Shown piece by piece: positions 37,824-50,145 of a DNA stretch of 64,000 bases. The notes beneath the pieces were generated by a model, which made no database searches, was not told the origin of the DNA, and saw only the letters and a program-made list of their open reading frames with translations. This DNA is from Aristolochia californica (taxonomy: Eukaryota; Streptophyta; Magnoliopsida; Piperales; Aristolochiaceae). Made by a program: the position numbers and the translations under genes. Within the stretch, counting starts at the first letter, position 1. The number at the start of each line of letters is the position of its first letter. The DNA lies in assembly GCA_029961685.1 (NCBI GenBank), contig JARWKL010000006.1, positions 10,732,748 to 10,796,747 of the forward strand, written 5' to 3'.

Positions 37824-40800
37824 TAACAATCATAGATGATTCTAAAGTGATTTATCGGGCAATCATGCGAAATGGGATATATTTTTGTTAGAAATGAATT
37901 GTTGATTGGGAGTCAACACTCAGTTACCCTAATTGATAAGAGTTTTATAATAAAGAGATTTCTAATTGACCCTATACATGTTTTAAATATGGATACGCAT
38001 GCTTGAAACATGTTAAAGATAGAAATGACCTATGGGATCCAGACCTCATGAAATTCTCAAGTGAACGTGCAGTGGGATATTTACCCGAGTCAAACAAGCC
38101 ATTATTTTCACCATTTACAAAAAAGCTGACTTATCAATCATAGATGATAGTCACGTGATTTATCGGTCAATCATGTGTAACAAACTATATTTTTGTGAGA
38201 AATGCCTGATGGATTGGGAGTCAGCATAGTTAAAAATCCCCTGCCTCCCCTTTTACTAACGATTGCGAAACCTAATATATAAAAACTAGAAAGAGTTTGC
38301 AATCCCTAAAAATTACAGACACTTTTTGGAATTATCTCTCTCACTATTTTTGCATATCCATTTTAGATGTAAACTGTTTTCTTAAATCAAAACTTGAGTT
38401 TCCACTTTTCCCTATATCTCTTAATGAAAATTTTAGAGTTTATGTAAGCAAAAAATTAAAAACAACAACAAATGTTAGTAATGAAAAATTATTCACACAC
38501 CACAAATGAACAAAAAAATTTTGATATCCAAGTTTGGGAAATTCCACTAGTTGAAACCTAATAACTTGAAATTTTATAAGAAAGAGATTTATAATTGTTC
38601 CTACACTTGTTTTAAATATGGATATGCATGCTTGAAACATGTTAAAGATGCAAATAACTTATAGGATCCAAACCTCATTAAATTCTCAAGTGAACATGTG
38701 GTGGTACATTTACCCTAGTCAAGCAAGCTATTATTTTGCCCATTTAAAAAAATGCTAACCTAACAATCATAGATGATTGTAAAGTGATTTATCTATCAAT
38801 CATGCGTCACGGGATATATTTTGTTAGGAATGACTTGTGGATTGGGAGTCAACACTCTATTAAAAATCCCATGCCTTCCCCTTTTCCCGATGATTGCGAA
38901 ACCTAATATACAAAAACAAGAAAGAGTTAGCAATCCCTAAAAATCACGGAAACTTTTTGAAATTATCTCTCGCTTCATTTGTGCATTTCCATTTTACAAT
39001 GTCTTAATTTTTCATAAATCAAAACGTGAATTTTCACTTTTCCCTTTATGTTGTAAACAAAGATAAAAAGGCAAATAGATCACAACAAAATGAAAATTTT
39101 AGAGTTTATGTATGCAAAAAAATTGAAAAAACAACAAATGTAAATAAAGAAAGTTCAACCCTAAAAGCTTGGAATTTTATAAGAAAGAGATTTCTAATTG
39201 ACCCTATACATGTTTTAAATATGGATATGCATGTTTGAAACATGTTAAAGATGCAAATGACCTATGGGCTCCAGATCTCATGAAATTCTCAAGTGAACGT
39301 GCGGTGGGATATTTACCAGACTCAAACAAACCATTTTGATGCCGATTTAAAAATAAGCTGACATAACAATCATAGATGATTATCTTGTTATTTATCGGTC
39401 AATCATACGTAAAGGTCTATATTTTTTTATGGAATGGCATATCGATTAGGAGTCAACACTCAGTTAGAAATCCTCCGCCACCCCCTTTTCCCGACAATTG
39501 TAAAACCTAATATATAAAAATTAGAAAGAGTTTGCCATCCCTAAAAACTACGGACACTTTTTTGAATTATATCTCTCAACATTTGTGCATTTCCAATTTA
39601 GATATATACTTTTTTCGTAAATCAAAACCTGAGTTTTCACTTTTCCCTTCATCTCAATACAAAGAGAAAAAAAGGCAAATAGATCACAATAAAATGAAAA
39701 TTTTAGAGTATATATATGAAAAAAATTTAAAACAAAAACAAATGTCAATAAAGAAAATTTATTCACACACCACAAATGAACACAAAAGTTTTGATATCCA
39801 AGTTTAATAAATTCCACTTGTTCAACCCTAATAGTTTGGAATTTTAGAAGAAAGAGATTTCTAAATGATCCTACACATATTTTAAATATGGATATACATG
39901 CTTGAAACATGTTAAAGATTCAAATTACGCATGGGATCGAAACCTCATTAAATTCTCAAGTGAACGTGCGGTGGGATATTTAGCAGAGTCAAACAAGTCA
40001 TTATTTTGCCCATTTATATAAAAGCTAACCTAGCAATCATTGATGATTGTAATGTGATTTATCGGTCAATCATGCGTAACGGGCTATATTTTTTTAAGAA
40101 ATGACTTATGGATTGGGAGTCAATACTCAATTAAATATTACCTGCCTCCCCCTTTTCCTAATGATTGCTAAACCGAATACATAAAAACAAGAAAGTGTTT
40201 GCAATCCCTAAAAATTTCGGGCACTTTTTGGAATTATCTATCTCTACAATTGCGCATTTCAGATTTAGATGTATACTTTTTTCTTAAATCAAAAATTGAG
40301 TTTTCACTTTAAACTTTTCCCTTTATCTCATAAACTAAAGAATAAAAAGGCAAATAGATCACAGCATAATGAAAATTTTAGAGTTTATTTCAGCAAAAAA
40401 ATTAAAACAACAACAAATGTAAGTAAATAAAATTTATTCTCACACCACAAATGAACACAAAAATCTTTATATCCAGGTTTGGGTAATTCCACTAGTTCAA
40501 CCCTAATTGCCTAGAATTTTATAAGAAAGAGATTTCCAATTGATCCTTCACATATTTTAAATATGGAAATACATGCTTGAAACATGTTAAAGATCCAAAA
40601 CTCATTAAATTCCCAAGTGAACGTGCGGTGGGATATTTACCCGAGTCAAACAAGTCATTATTTTACCCATTTAAATAAAAGGAGACCTAACAATCATAGA
40701 TGATTGTAATGTGATATATCTGTCAATCATGCGTAATGGGCTATATTTTTGTAAGAAATGACTTATGGGTTGGGAGTCAACACCCAGTTAAAAATCCCCT

Positions 40801-41242
40801 GCCTCCCACTTTTCTCGACGATTGCAAAACTTAATACATAAAAACAAGAAAGAGTTTGCAATCCCTAAAAATTTTGAGCACTTTTTGGAATTATCTCTCT
40901 CTACAATTGTGCATTTCCTTTTTAGATGTATAATTTTTTCTGAAATAAAAATTAGAGTCTTCACTTTTCCCTTTATCTTGTAAAAAAAAAATAAACAGGC
41001 AAATAGATCACTGCAAAATAAAATTTTTAGAGTTTATATATGCAAAAAATTTAAAAAACAACAAATGTAAGTAAAGAAAATTTTTTCACACACCACAAAT
41101 GAACACAAAAGTTTTGATATCCAAGTTAGGGAAATTCCACCAGCTTGAATTTTTTTAGAAAAGAGATTTCTATTTTTTCCTACACCTATTTTAAATATGG
41201 ATATGAATGCTTGAAACATGTGAAATATGCAAATGACTTATG
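37824..41242. repeat. Satellite array with one strongly deleted monomer
   Basis: Register points lie at 38035, 38664, 39267 (S type), 39934, about 40591 and then 41243. The monomer hosting the gypsy fragment has lost about 350 bp just after it: at 37925 'cactcagtta' joins 'ccctaattgataag', skipping the part from the C-rich strip to the GATATCC box. At 40591 an 18-20-bp deletion removes the GGGATCC side ('taaagatccaaaactc'). No gene. Confidence 0.82.
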
Positions 41243-44200
41243 GGATCCAAACCTCACTAAATTGTCAAGTGAATGTGTGGTGGTATATTTACCCTAGTCA
41301 AACAAGCCATTATTTTGCTCATTTACAAAAAAGCTAACCTAACAATCATAGATGATTTTAAAGTGATTGATCGGTCAATCATGAATAACGGGATATATTT
41401 TTGTTAGAAATGACTTGCGGATTGGGAGTCAACACTCAGTTAAAAATCCCTTGCCTCCCCCCTTTTCCTGACGATTGCGAAATCTAATATATACAAACTA
41501 GAAAGAGGTAGCAATCCCTAAAAAGTATGGAAGTTTTTTGGAATTATCTCTCTACATTTGTGCATTTTGTTTTTAGATGTATACTTTTTTCATAGATCAA
41601 AACGTGAGTTTTCATATTTTCCTTCATCTCGTAAACGGAGATAGAAAGGCAAATAGATCACAACAAAATGAAAATTTTAGAGTTTATGTATGCAATAAAT
41701 TTAAAAAACAACAAATGTAAGTAAAGAAAGTTGAACCCTAATAACTACGAATTTTATAAGAAAGAGATTTGTAATTGACCCTACACATGTTTTAAATATG
41801 GATATGCATGCTTGAAACAGGTTAAAGAAACAAATGACGTATGGGATCTAGACCTCATGAAATTCTGAAGTGAACGTGTGGTGGGATATTTACCCAAGTC
41901 AAACAAGCCATTATTATGCCCATTTACACAAATGTAGATTTAACAATAATAGATGATTGTCATGTGATTTATCGGTCAATCTTGAGTAATGGGCTGTATT
42001 TTTGTAAGAAATGACTTATGGATTGGGAGTCAACACTCAATTAGAAATCCTGTGCCTCCCCCATTTCCTGACGATTGTGAAACCTAATATATAAAAATTA
42101 GAAAGAGTTTGCAATCCCTAAAAGTTACAGATACTTTTTTGAATTATCTCTCTCTACATTTGTGCAATTCCAATATAGATGTATACATTTTTCTTAAATC
42201 AAAACCTGACTTTTCACTTTTTCCTTTATGTCAAAACAAATAGATAAAAAGGCAAATAGATCGCAATAAAATGAAAATTTTAGAGTTTATGTATGTAAAA
42301 ACTTTAAAAAAACAACAAATGTAAGCAAAGAAAATTTATTCACACACCACAAATGAAGACAAAAGTTTTGATATCCAAGTTTGGGAAATTCGACTAGTTC
42401 AACCCTAATAGCTTGGAATTTTTTAAGAAAGAGATTTCTAATTGATCCTACACATATTTTAAATATGGATATGCATGCTTGAATCATGTTAAAGATACAA
42501 ATGACCTATGGGATCCAAACCTCATTAAATTCTCAAGTGAACGTGCGGTAGTATATTTACCCTAGTCAAACAAGCCATAATTTTGCCCATTTTAAAAAAA
42601 GCTAACCTTACAATCATAGACGATTGTAAAGTGATTTATTGGTCAATCATGTGTAACGGGATATATTTTTGTTAGAAATGACTGTGGATTGGGAGTCAAC
42701 ACTCAGTTAAAAATCCCCCGTCTCCCCCTTTTCCTGACGATTGTGAAACTTAATATATAAAAACTAGAAAGAGTTAGCCATCCCTACAAATTACAGAAAT
42801 TTTTTGGAATTATGTCTCTCTACATTTGTGTACTTCCATTTTTCATGTATACATTTTTCATAAATCAAAATGTGAGTTTTCACTTTTCCCTTTATCTCGT
42901 AAACAGAGATAAAAAGGCAAATAGATCACAACAAAATGAAAAGTTTAGAGTTTATGAATGCAAAAAAATTAAAACAACAACAAATTTATGTAAAGAAAGT
43001 TCAACCCTAATAGCTTGAAATTTATTAGAAAGAGATATCTAATTGACCCTACACATATTTTAAATATGGATATGCATGCTTGAAACATGTTAAAGATGCA
43101 AATGACCTATGGGATCATGACCTCATGAAATTCTAAAGTGAATGTGCGGTGGGATATTTATCCAAGTCAAACAAGGCATAATCATGCCGATTAAAAAAAA
43201 AGATGAACTAACAATCATAGATGATTGTCATGTAATTTATCGGTCAATCATGTGTAATGGTCTATATTTTTGTTAGAAATAAGTTATCAATTAGAAGTCA
43301 AAACTCACTTAGAAATACTCCGCCTCCCCCACTTCCCGATTATTGCAAAACCTAATATATAAAAATTAGAAAGACTTTGAAATCCCTAAAAATTACTGAA
43401 ACTTTTTGGAATTATCTCTCTCTACATTTGTGTATTTCAAATTTATATGTATACTTTTTTCTAAAATGAAAACGTGAGTTTTCACTTTTCCCTTTAGTTC
43501 GAAACAAAGAGATTAAAAGGCAAATAGATTACAACAAAATGAAAATTTTAGAGTTTATATATGAAAAAATTTTAAAACAACAATAAATGTAAGTAAGGAA
43601 AATTTATTCACACTCCACAAATGAACACAAAAGTTTTGATATCCAAGTTTGGGAAATTCCACTTCTTCAACCCTAATAGCTTGTAATTTTAGAAGAAAGT
43701 GATTTCTAATTGATCCTTCACATATTTTAAATATGGATATACATGCTTGAAACATGTTAAAGATGGAAATGACCTATGGGATCCAAACATCATTAAATTT
43801 TCAAGTGAACATCGGTGGGATATTTACCCGAGACAAACAAGTTATTATTTTGCCCATTTAAATAAAAGCTGACAAAACAATCATAGATGATTGTAATGTG
43901 ATTTATTGGTCAATCATACGAAATGGGCTATATTTTTATAATAAATGACTTATGGATTGGGAGTTAACACTCAGTTAAAAATCCCTTGCCTCCCCCTTTT
44001 CCCGACTATTGCGAAACCAAATACATAAAAACAAGAAAGAGTTTGCAATCCCTAAAAATTTCCAACTCTTTTTGGAATTATTTCTCTCTACAATTGTGAA
44101 TTTCAATTTTAGATGTATTCTTTTTTGTTAAATCAAAACTAGAGTTTGCACTTTTCCCATTATCTCGAAAACAAAAAAGTAAAAAGTCAAATAGATCACA

Positions 44201-45716
44201 GCAAAATGAAAATTTTAGAGTTTATGTATGCAAAAATTTTAAAACAACAACAAATGTAAGTAAATAAAATTTATTCATACATCACAAATGAACACAAAAG
44301 TTTTGATATCCAAGTTTTGGAAATTCCACTCTTTCAACCTTAATTGCTTGAAATGTTTTATGAAAGAGATTTCTAGTTGTTCCTCCACATGTTTTAAATA
44401 TGGATATGCATCCTTGAAACATGTTAAAGATGAAAATGACTTATGGGATCCAAACCACATTAAATTCTCAAGTGAACGTGCGGTGGTAAATTTACCCTAG
44501 TGAAACAAGCCATTATTTTGCCCATTTACAAAAATGCTAACGTAACAATCATAGATGATTGTAAAGTGATTTCTCGGTCAATCATGTGTAAAGGGAAATA
44601 TTTTTGTTTGAAATGACTTATGGATTGGGACTGAACAGTTAGTTAAAAATCCCTTGCCTCCCCCTTTTCCCAATGATTCTGAAACCTAATATATAAAAAC
44701 TAGGGAGAGTTAGCAATCCCTAAAAATTATGCAAACTTTTTGGAATTATCTCTCTCTACATTTGTGCATTTCCATTTTAGATGTATACTTTTTTCATAAA
44801 TCAAAACGTGAGTTTTCAAATTTTCCTTTATCTCGTCAATAGAGATAGAAAGGCAAATAGGTCACACCAAAATGAAAATTTTAGAGTTTATATATGCAAA
44901 AAAATTAAAACAACAACAAATGTAAGTAAAGTAAGTTCAACCCTAATTGCTTGGAATTTTATAAGAAAGAGATTTCTAATTGACCCTACACATATTTTAA
45001 ATATGGATATGCATGCTTGACACGTGTTAAAGATACAAATGACCTATGGGATCCAGACCTCATGAAATTCTCAAGTGAACGTTCAGTGGGATATTTACTT
45101 GAGTCAAACAAGCCAATATTTTCACCATTTACAAAAAAGCTGACCTAACAATTATAGATGAATGTAAAGTGATTTACCGGTCAATCATGTGTAACGGGCT
45201 ATATTTTTGTAAGAAATGACTTATGGAATTGGAGTCAACACTCAGTTAAAAATCCCCCACCTCCCCCTTTTCCCGACAATTGCGGAACCTAATATATAAA
45301 TAGTTGAAATATTTTGCAATCCATAAAAATTACAAAAATGTTTTGGAATTATCTCTCTTTAAATTTGTGCTTTTCCAATTTCGATGTATTATTTTTTATG
45401 AAATCAAAACTTGAGTTTTCACTTTTGCCTTTATCTCGTAAACAAAGAGATAAAAAGGCAATTAAATCACAACAAAATTAAAATTTTAGAGTTTATGTAT
45501 GCAAAAAATTTCAAACAACAACAAATGTAGATAAAGAAAATTTACTTACTCACCACAAATGAACACAAAAGTTTTGATATACAAGTTTTGGAAATTCCAC
45601 TCATTCAACCCTAATAGCTTGGAATTTTGTAAGAAAGAGATTTCTAATTGATCCTACACATGTTTTAAATATGGATATGTATTCTTGAAACATATTAAAG
45701 ATGCAAATGACTTGTC
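41243..45716. repeat. Seven-monomer higher-order repeat (~4.47 kb), copy 1
   Basis: Register points lie at 41243, 41844, 42511, 43112, 43779, 44446, 45049 and 45717. The lengths are 601, 667, 601, 667, 667, 603 and 668 bp, that is short-long-short-long-long-short-long. The same order follows in the next 4.43 kb. Diagnostic variants include 'ggttaaagaaacaaatgac' (41819), 'aaatcctgtgcctcccc' (42046), 'aagtttagagtttatgaatgc' (about 42939), 'tttagaagaaagtgattt' (43689) and 'aactagggagagttagc' (44698). No gene present. Confidence 0.88.
45430..45454. other. Stem TTTATCTC...GAGATAAA (representative)
   Basis: 8-bp perfect arms around the 9-nt loop 'gtaaacaaa'. Full-length monomers mostly have this form. 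Many S-subfamily monomers have a 7-nt loop ('gtaaaca') with the arms kept. In monomers with 'tctatctcttaaacaaagagata' the pairing shifts but an 8-bp stem remains (for example near 16,810 and 17,485). Confidence 0.65.
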
Positions 45717-48700
45717 GGATCCATACCTCATGAAATTCTCGAGTGAACGTGCAGTGGTATATTAACCTAGTCAAACAAGCCATTATTTTTCCCATTTACA
45801 AGAAAGCTAACCTAACCATCATATATGACTGTATAGTGATTTATCAGTCAATCATACGTAACGGGATATATTTTTGTAAGAAATGACTTCTGGATTGGGA
45901 GTCAACACTTAGTTAAGAAATCCCATGCCCCCCCTTTTCCCGACGATTGCGAAACCTAATATATAAAAACTAGAAAGAGTTTGCAATCCCTGAAAAATTA
46001 AGGAAACTTTTTGGAATTATCTCTCTCTACATTTGTGCATTTCCATTTTAGAAGTATACTTTTTTCATAAATCAAAACATGAGTTTTCAGTTTTCCCTTT
46101 ACCTCGTAAACAGAGATAAAAAGGTAGAAAGATCTCAAAAAAATGAAAATTTTAGTGTTTATTTATGCAAAAAATTTAAAACAACAACATATGTAAGTAA
46201 AGCAAATTAAATTCTACCCTAATAACTTGGAATTTTATAAGAAAGGGATTTGTAATTGACCCTACACATGTTTTAAATATGGATATGCATGCTTGAAACT
46301 GGTTAAAGAAACAAATGACCTATGGGATCCAGACCTCATGAAATTCTGAAGTGAACGTCTGGTGGGATATTTACCTGAGTCAAAAAAGCCATTATTATGC
46401 CCATTTACACAAACGCTAACCTAACAATCATAGATGATTGTCATGTGATTTATCTGTCAATCTCTAGTAATGGGCTATATTTTTGTAAGAAATAACTTAT
46501 GGATTGGGAGTCAACACTCAGTTAGAAATCCTGTACCTCCCCCATTTCATGACGATTGCAAAACCTAATATAAAAAAATTTGAAAGAATTTGCAATCCCT
46601 AAAAGTATCGGACACTTTTTTGAATTATCTCTCGCTACATTTGTGCAATTCCAATTTAGATGTATATATTTTTCTTAAATCAAAACCTGATTTTTCACTT
46701 TTTCCCTAATCTCGAAACAAATAGATAAAAAGGCAAATCAATCACAATAAAATGAAAATTTTAGAGTTTATGTATGCAAAAAATTTAAAACAAAAAATGT
46801 AAGTAAAGAAAATTTATTCACACACCACAAATGAAGACAAAAGTTTTGATATCCAAGTTTGGGAAATTCGACTCGATCAACCCTAATAGCTTGGAGTTTT
46901 TTAAAAAAGTGATTTCTAATTGATCCTACACATGTTTTTAATATTGATATGCATGTTTGAAACATGTTAAAGATGCAAATGACCGATGGGATCCAAACCT
47001 CATTAAATTCTCAAGTGAATGTGCGGTGGTATATTTACCCAACCTAACAATCATAGATGATTTTAAAGTGATTTATCGGTCAATCATGCGTAACGGGATA
47101 TATTTTGTTAGAAATGACTTGTGGATTGGGAGTCAACACTCAGTTAAAAATCCCCCGCCTCCCCCTTTTCCCGACGATTGCGAAACCTAATATATAAAAA
47201 CTAGAAAGAGTTAGCAATCCCTAAAAATTACAGAAAATTTTCTAAATTATATATATCTACATTTGTGTATTTCCATTTTTGATTTGTACTTTTTTCATAA
47301 ATCAATATGTGAGTTTTCATTTTTCCCTTTATATCGTAAATAGAGATAAAAAGGCAAATAGATCACAACAAAATGAAAAGTTTAGAGTTTATGAATGCAA
47401 AAAAAAATAAAACAACAGCAAATTTATGTAAAGAAAGATCAACCCTAATAGCTTGGAATTTATAAGAAAGTGATTTCTAATTGACCCTACACATGTTTTA
47501 AATATGGATATGCATGCTTGAAACATGTTAAAGATGCAAATGACCTATGGGATCCAGATCTCATGAGATTCTAAAGTGAACGTGCGGTGGGATATTTACC
47601 TGTCAAACAAGCCTTAATTATCCCGATTTAAAAAAAAGAAGATCTAACAAACATAGATGATTGTCATGGAATTTATCGGTCAATCATGCGTAATGGTCTA
47701 TATTTTTGTTAGATTAACTTATAAATTAGAAGTCAACACACAGTTAGAAATCCTCCCCCTCCCCCTTTTCCCGATGATTGCAAAACCTAATATATATAAA
47801 AATAACAAAGAGTTTGAAATCCCTAAAATTTAATGACACTTTTTGGAATTATCTCTCTCAACATTTGTGCATTTCCAACTTATATGTATACTTTTTTCTT
47901 AAATCAAAATGTTAGTTTTCACTTTTCCCTTTATCTCGAAATAAAGAGATTAAAAGGCAAATAGATTACAACAAAATGAAAATTTTAGAGTTTATATTTG
48001 CCAAAATTTTAAAACAACAACAAATGTAAGTAAATAAAATTTATTCACACACCACAAATGAACACAAAAGTTTTGATATCCAAGTTTGGGAAATTCCACT
48101 TGTTCAACCCTTATAGCTTGCTATTTTAGAAGAAAGAAATTTCTAATTGAACCTTCACATATTTTAAATATAGATATACATGCTTGAAACATGTTAAAGA
48201 TGGAAATGACCTATGAGATCCAAACCTCCTTAAATTCTCAAGTGAACGTGCGGTGGGATATTTACCTGAGTCAAACAAGTCATTATTTTGCCCATTTAAA
48301 TAAAAGCTGACCAAACAATCACAGATGATTGTAATATGATTTATCGGTCAATCATGCATAACGGGCTATATTTTTATAAGAAATGACTTATGGATTGGGA
48401 TTCAACACTCAGTTAAAAATCCCTCGCCTACCCCTTTTCCCGACGATTGTGAATCCGAATACGTAAAAACAAGAAAGAGTTTGCAATCCCTAAAAATTTT
48501 GGGAACTTTTGGAATTATCTCTCTCTACAATTTTGCATTTCCATTTTAGATGTATACTTTTTTCTTAAATCAAAACTAGAGTTTTCACTTTTCCCTTTAT
48601 CTCTTAAAAAAAAAAGTCAAATAGATCACTACAAAATGAAAGTTTTAGATTTTATGTATGCAAAAAATTTAAAACAACAACAAATGTAAGTAAAAAAAAT

Positions 48701-50145
48701 TTATTCACACACCACAAATGAACACAACTTTTGTTATTTAAGTTTTTGAAATTCCACTAGTTTAACCCTAATTGCTTGAATTTTTTTTAGAAAGAGATTT
48801 CTAATTGTTCCTACACATGTTTCAAATATGAATATGCATGCTTGAAACATGTTAAAGATGAAATTGACTTATGGGATCCAAACCTCATTAAATTCTCAAG
48901 TGAACTTGTAGTAGTATATTTACCCTAGTCAAACAAGCCATTATTTTGCCCATTTACAAAAATGCTAACCTAACAATCATAGATGATTCTAAAGTGATTT
49001 CTCGGTCAATCATGTGTAACGGGATATATTTTTGTTTGAAAAGACTTGTGAATTGGGAGTCAACACTTAGTTAAAAGTTCCCTACCTCCCCCTTTTTTCG
49101 ACGATTGCGAAACCTAATATATAAAAACTAGGGAGAGTTAGCAATCCCTAAAAATTACAAAAACTTTTTGGAATTATCTCTCTGTACTTTTGTGAATTTC
49201 CATTTTAGATGTATACTTTTTTCATAAATCAAAACATGAGTTTTTACTTTTCCCTTTATCTCATAAATAGAGATAAAAGGTCAAATAGATCACAAAAAAA
49301 TGAAAATTTTAGATTTTATGTATGCAAAAAAATTATAACATCAACAAATGTAAGTAAAGAAAGTTCAACTCTATTAGCTTGGAATTTTATGAGAAAGAGA
49401 TTTCAAATTGACCCTACACATGTTTTAAATATGGATATGTATGCTTGAAACATGTTTAATATACAAATGACCTATGGGATCCAGATGTCACAAAATTCTC
49501 AAGTGAATGTGCGGTGGGATATTTACCCGAGTCAAACAAGTCATTATTTTTACCATTTATCAAAAAGCTGACCTAACAATCATAGATGATTGTCATGTGA
49601 TTTATCGGTCAATCATGCATAACGGGCTATATTTTTGTGAGAAATGACTTATGGTTTGGGAGTCAACACTCAGTTAAAAATCCATCGCCTCCCCCTTTTC
49701 TCGACGATTGCGAAACCGAATACATAAAAACAAGAAAGAGTTTGCAATCCCTAAATATTTTGGGCACTTTTTGGAATTATCTCTCTCTACAATTGTGCAT
49801 TTCCATTTTAGATGTATACTTTTCTCTTAAATCAAAACTTTAGTTTTCACTTTTCCCTTTATCTCATAAATTAAAAAATAAAAAGGCAAATAGATCACAA
49901 CAAAATGAAAATTTTTGAGTTTATGTATGCAAGAAATTTAAAACAACAACAAATGTAAGTAAAGAAAATTTATTCACACACCACAAATGAACACAAAAGT
50001 TTTGATATCATAAGTATTAGAAATTCAACTAGTTCAACCCTAATATGTTGAAAGTTTTTAAGAAAGAGATTTCTATTCGTTCCTACACATGTTTTAAATA
50101 TGGATATGCATGCTTGAAACGTGTTAAAGATGCAAATGACTTATG
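45717..50145. repeat. Seven-monomer higher-order repeat (~4.43 kb), copy 2
   Basis: Register points lie at 45717, 46325, 46989, 47550, 48216, 48874, 49477 and 50146. The lengths are 608, 664, 561, 666, 658, 603 and 669 bp, the same short/long order as the preceding copy. The third monomer is also short but carries an extra ~43-bp deletion at 47040 ('atttaccc' joined to 'aacctaac') that removes most of the 'caaacaagccattattttgcc' region. The variants listed for copy 1 recur at 46299, 46525, about 47379, 48126 and 49128, at offsets of about 4,430-4,480 bp. Confidence 0.88.

Noticed and set aside
39548..39910. 120-codon minus-strand open frame as a gene
   Set aside because: It is the recurring monomer frame extended by chance loss of one stop. 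No domain is visible and the same region is broken in neighbouring monomers.
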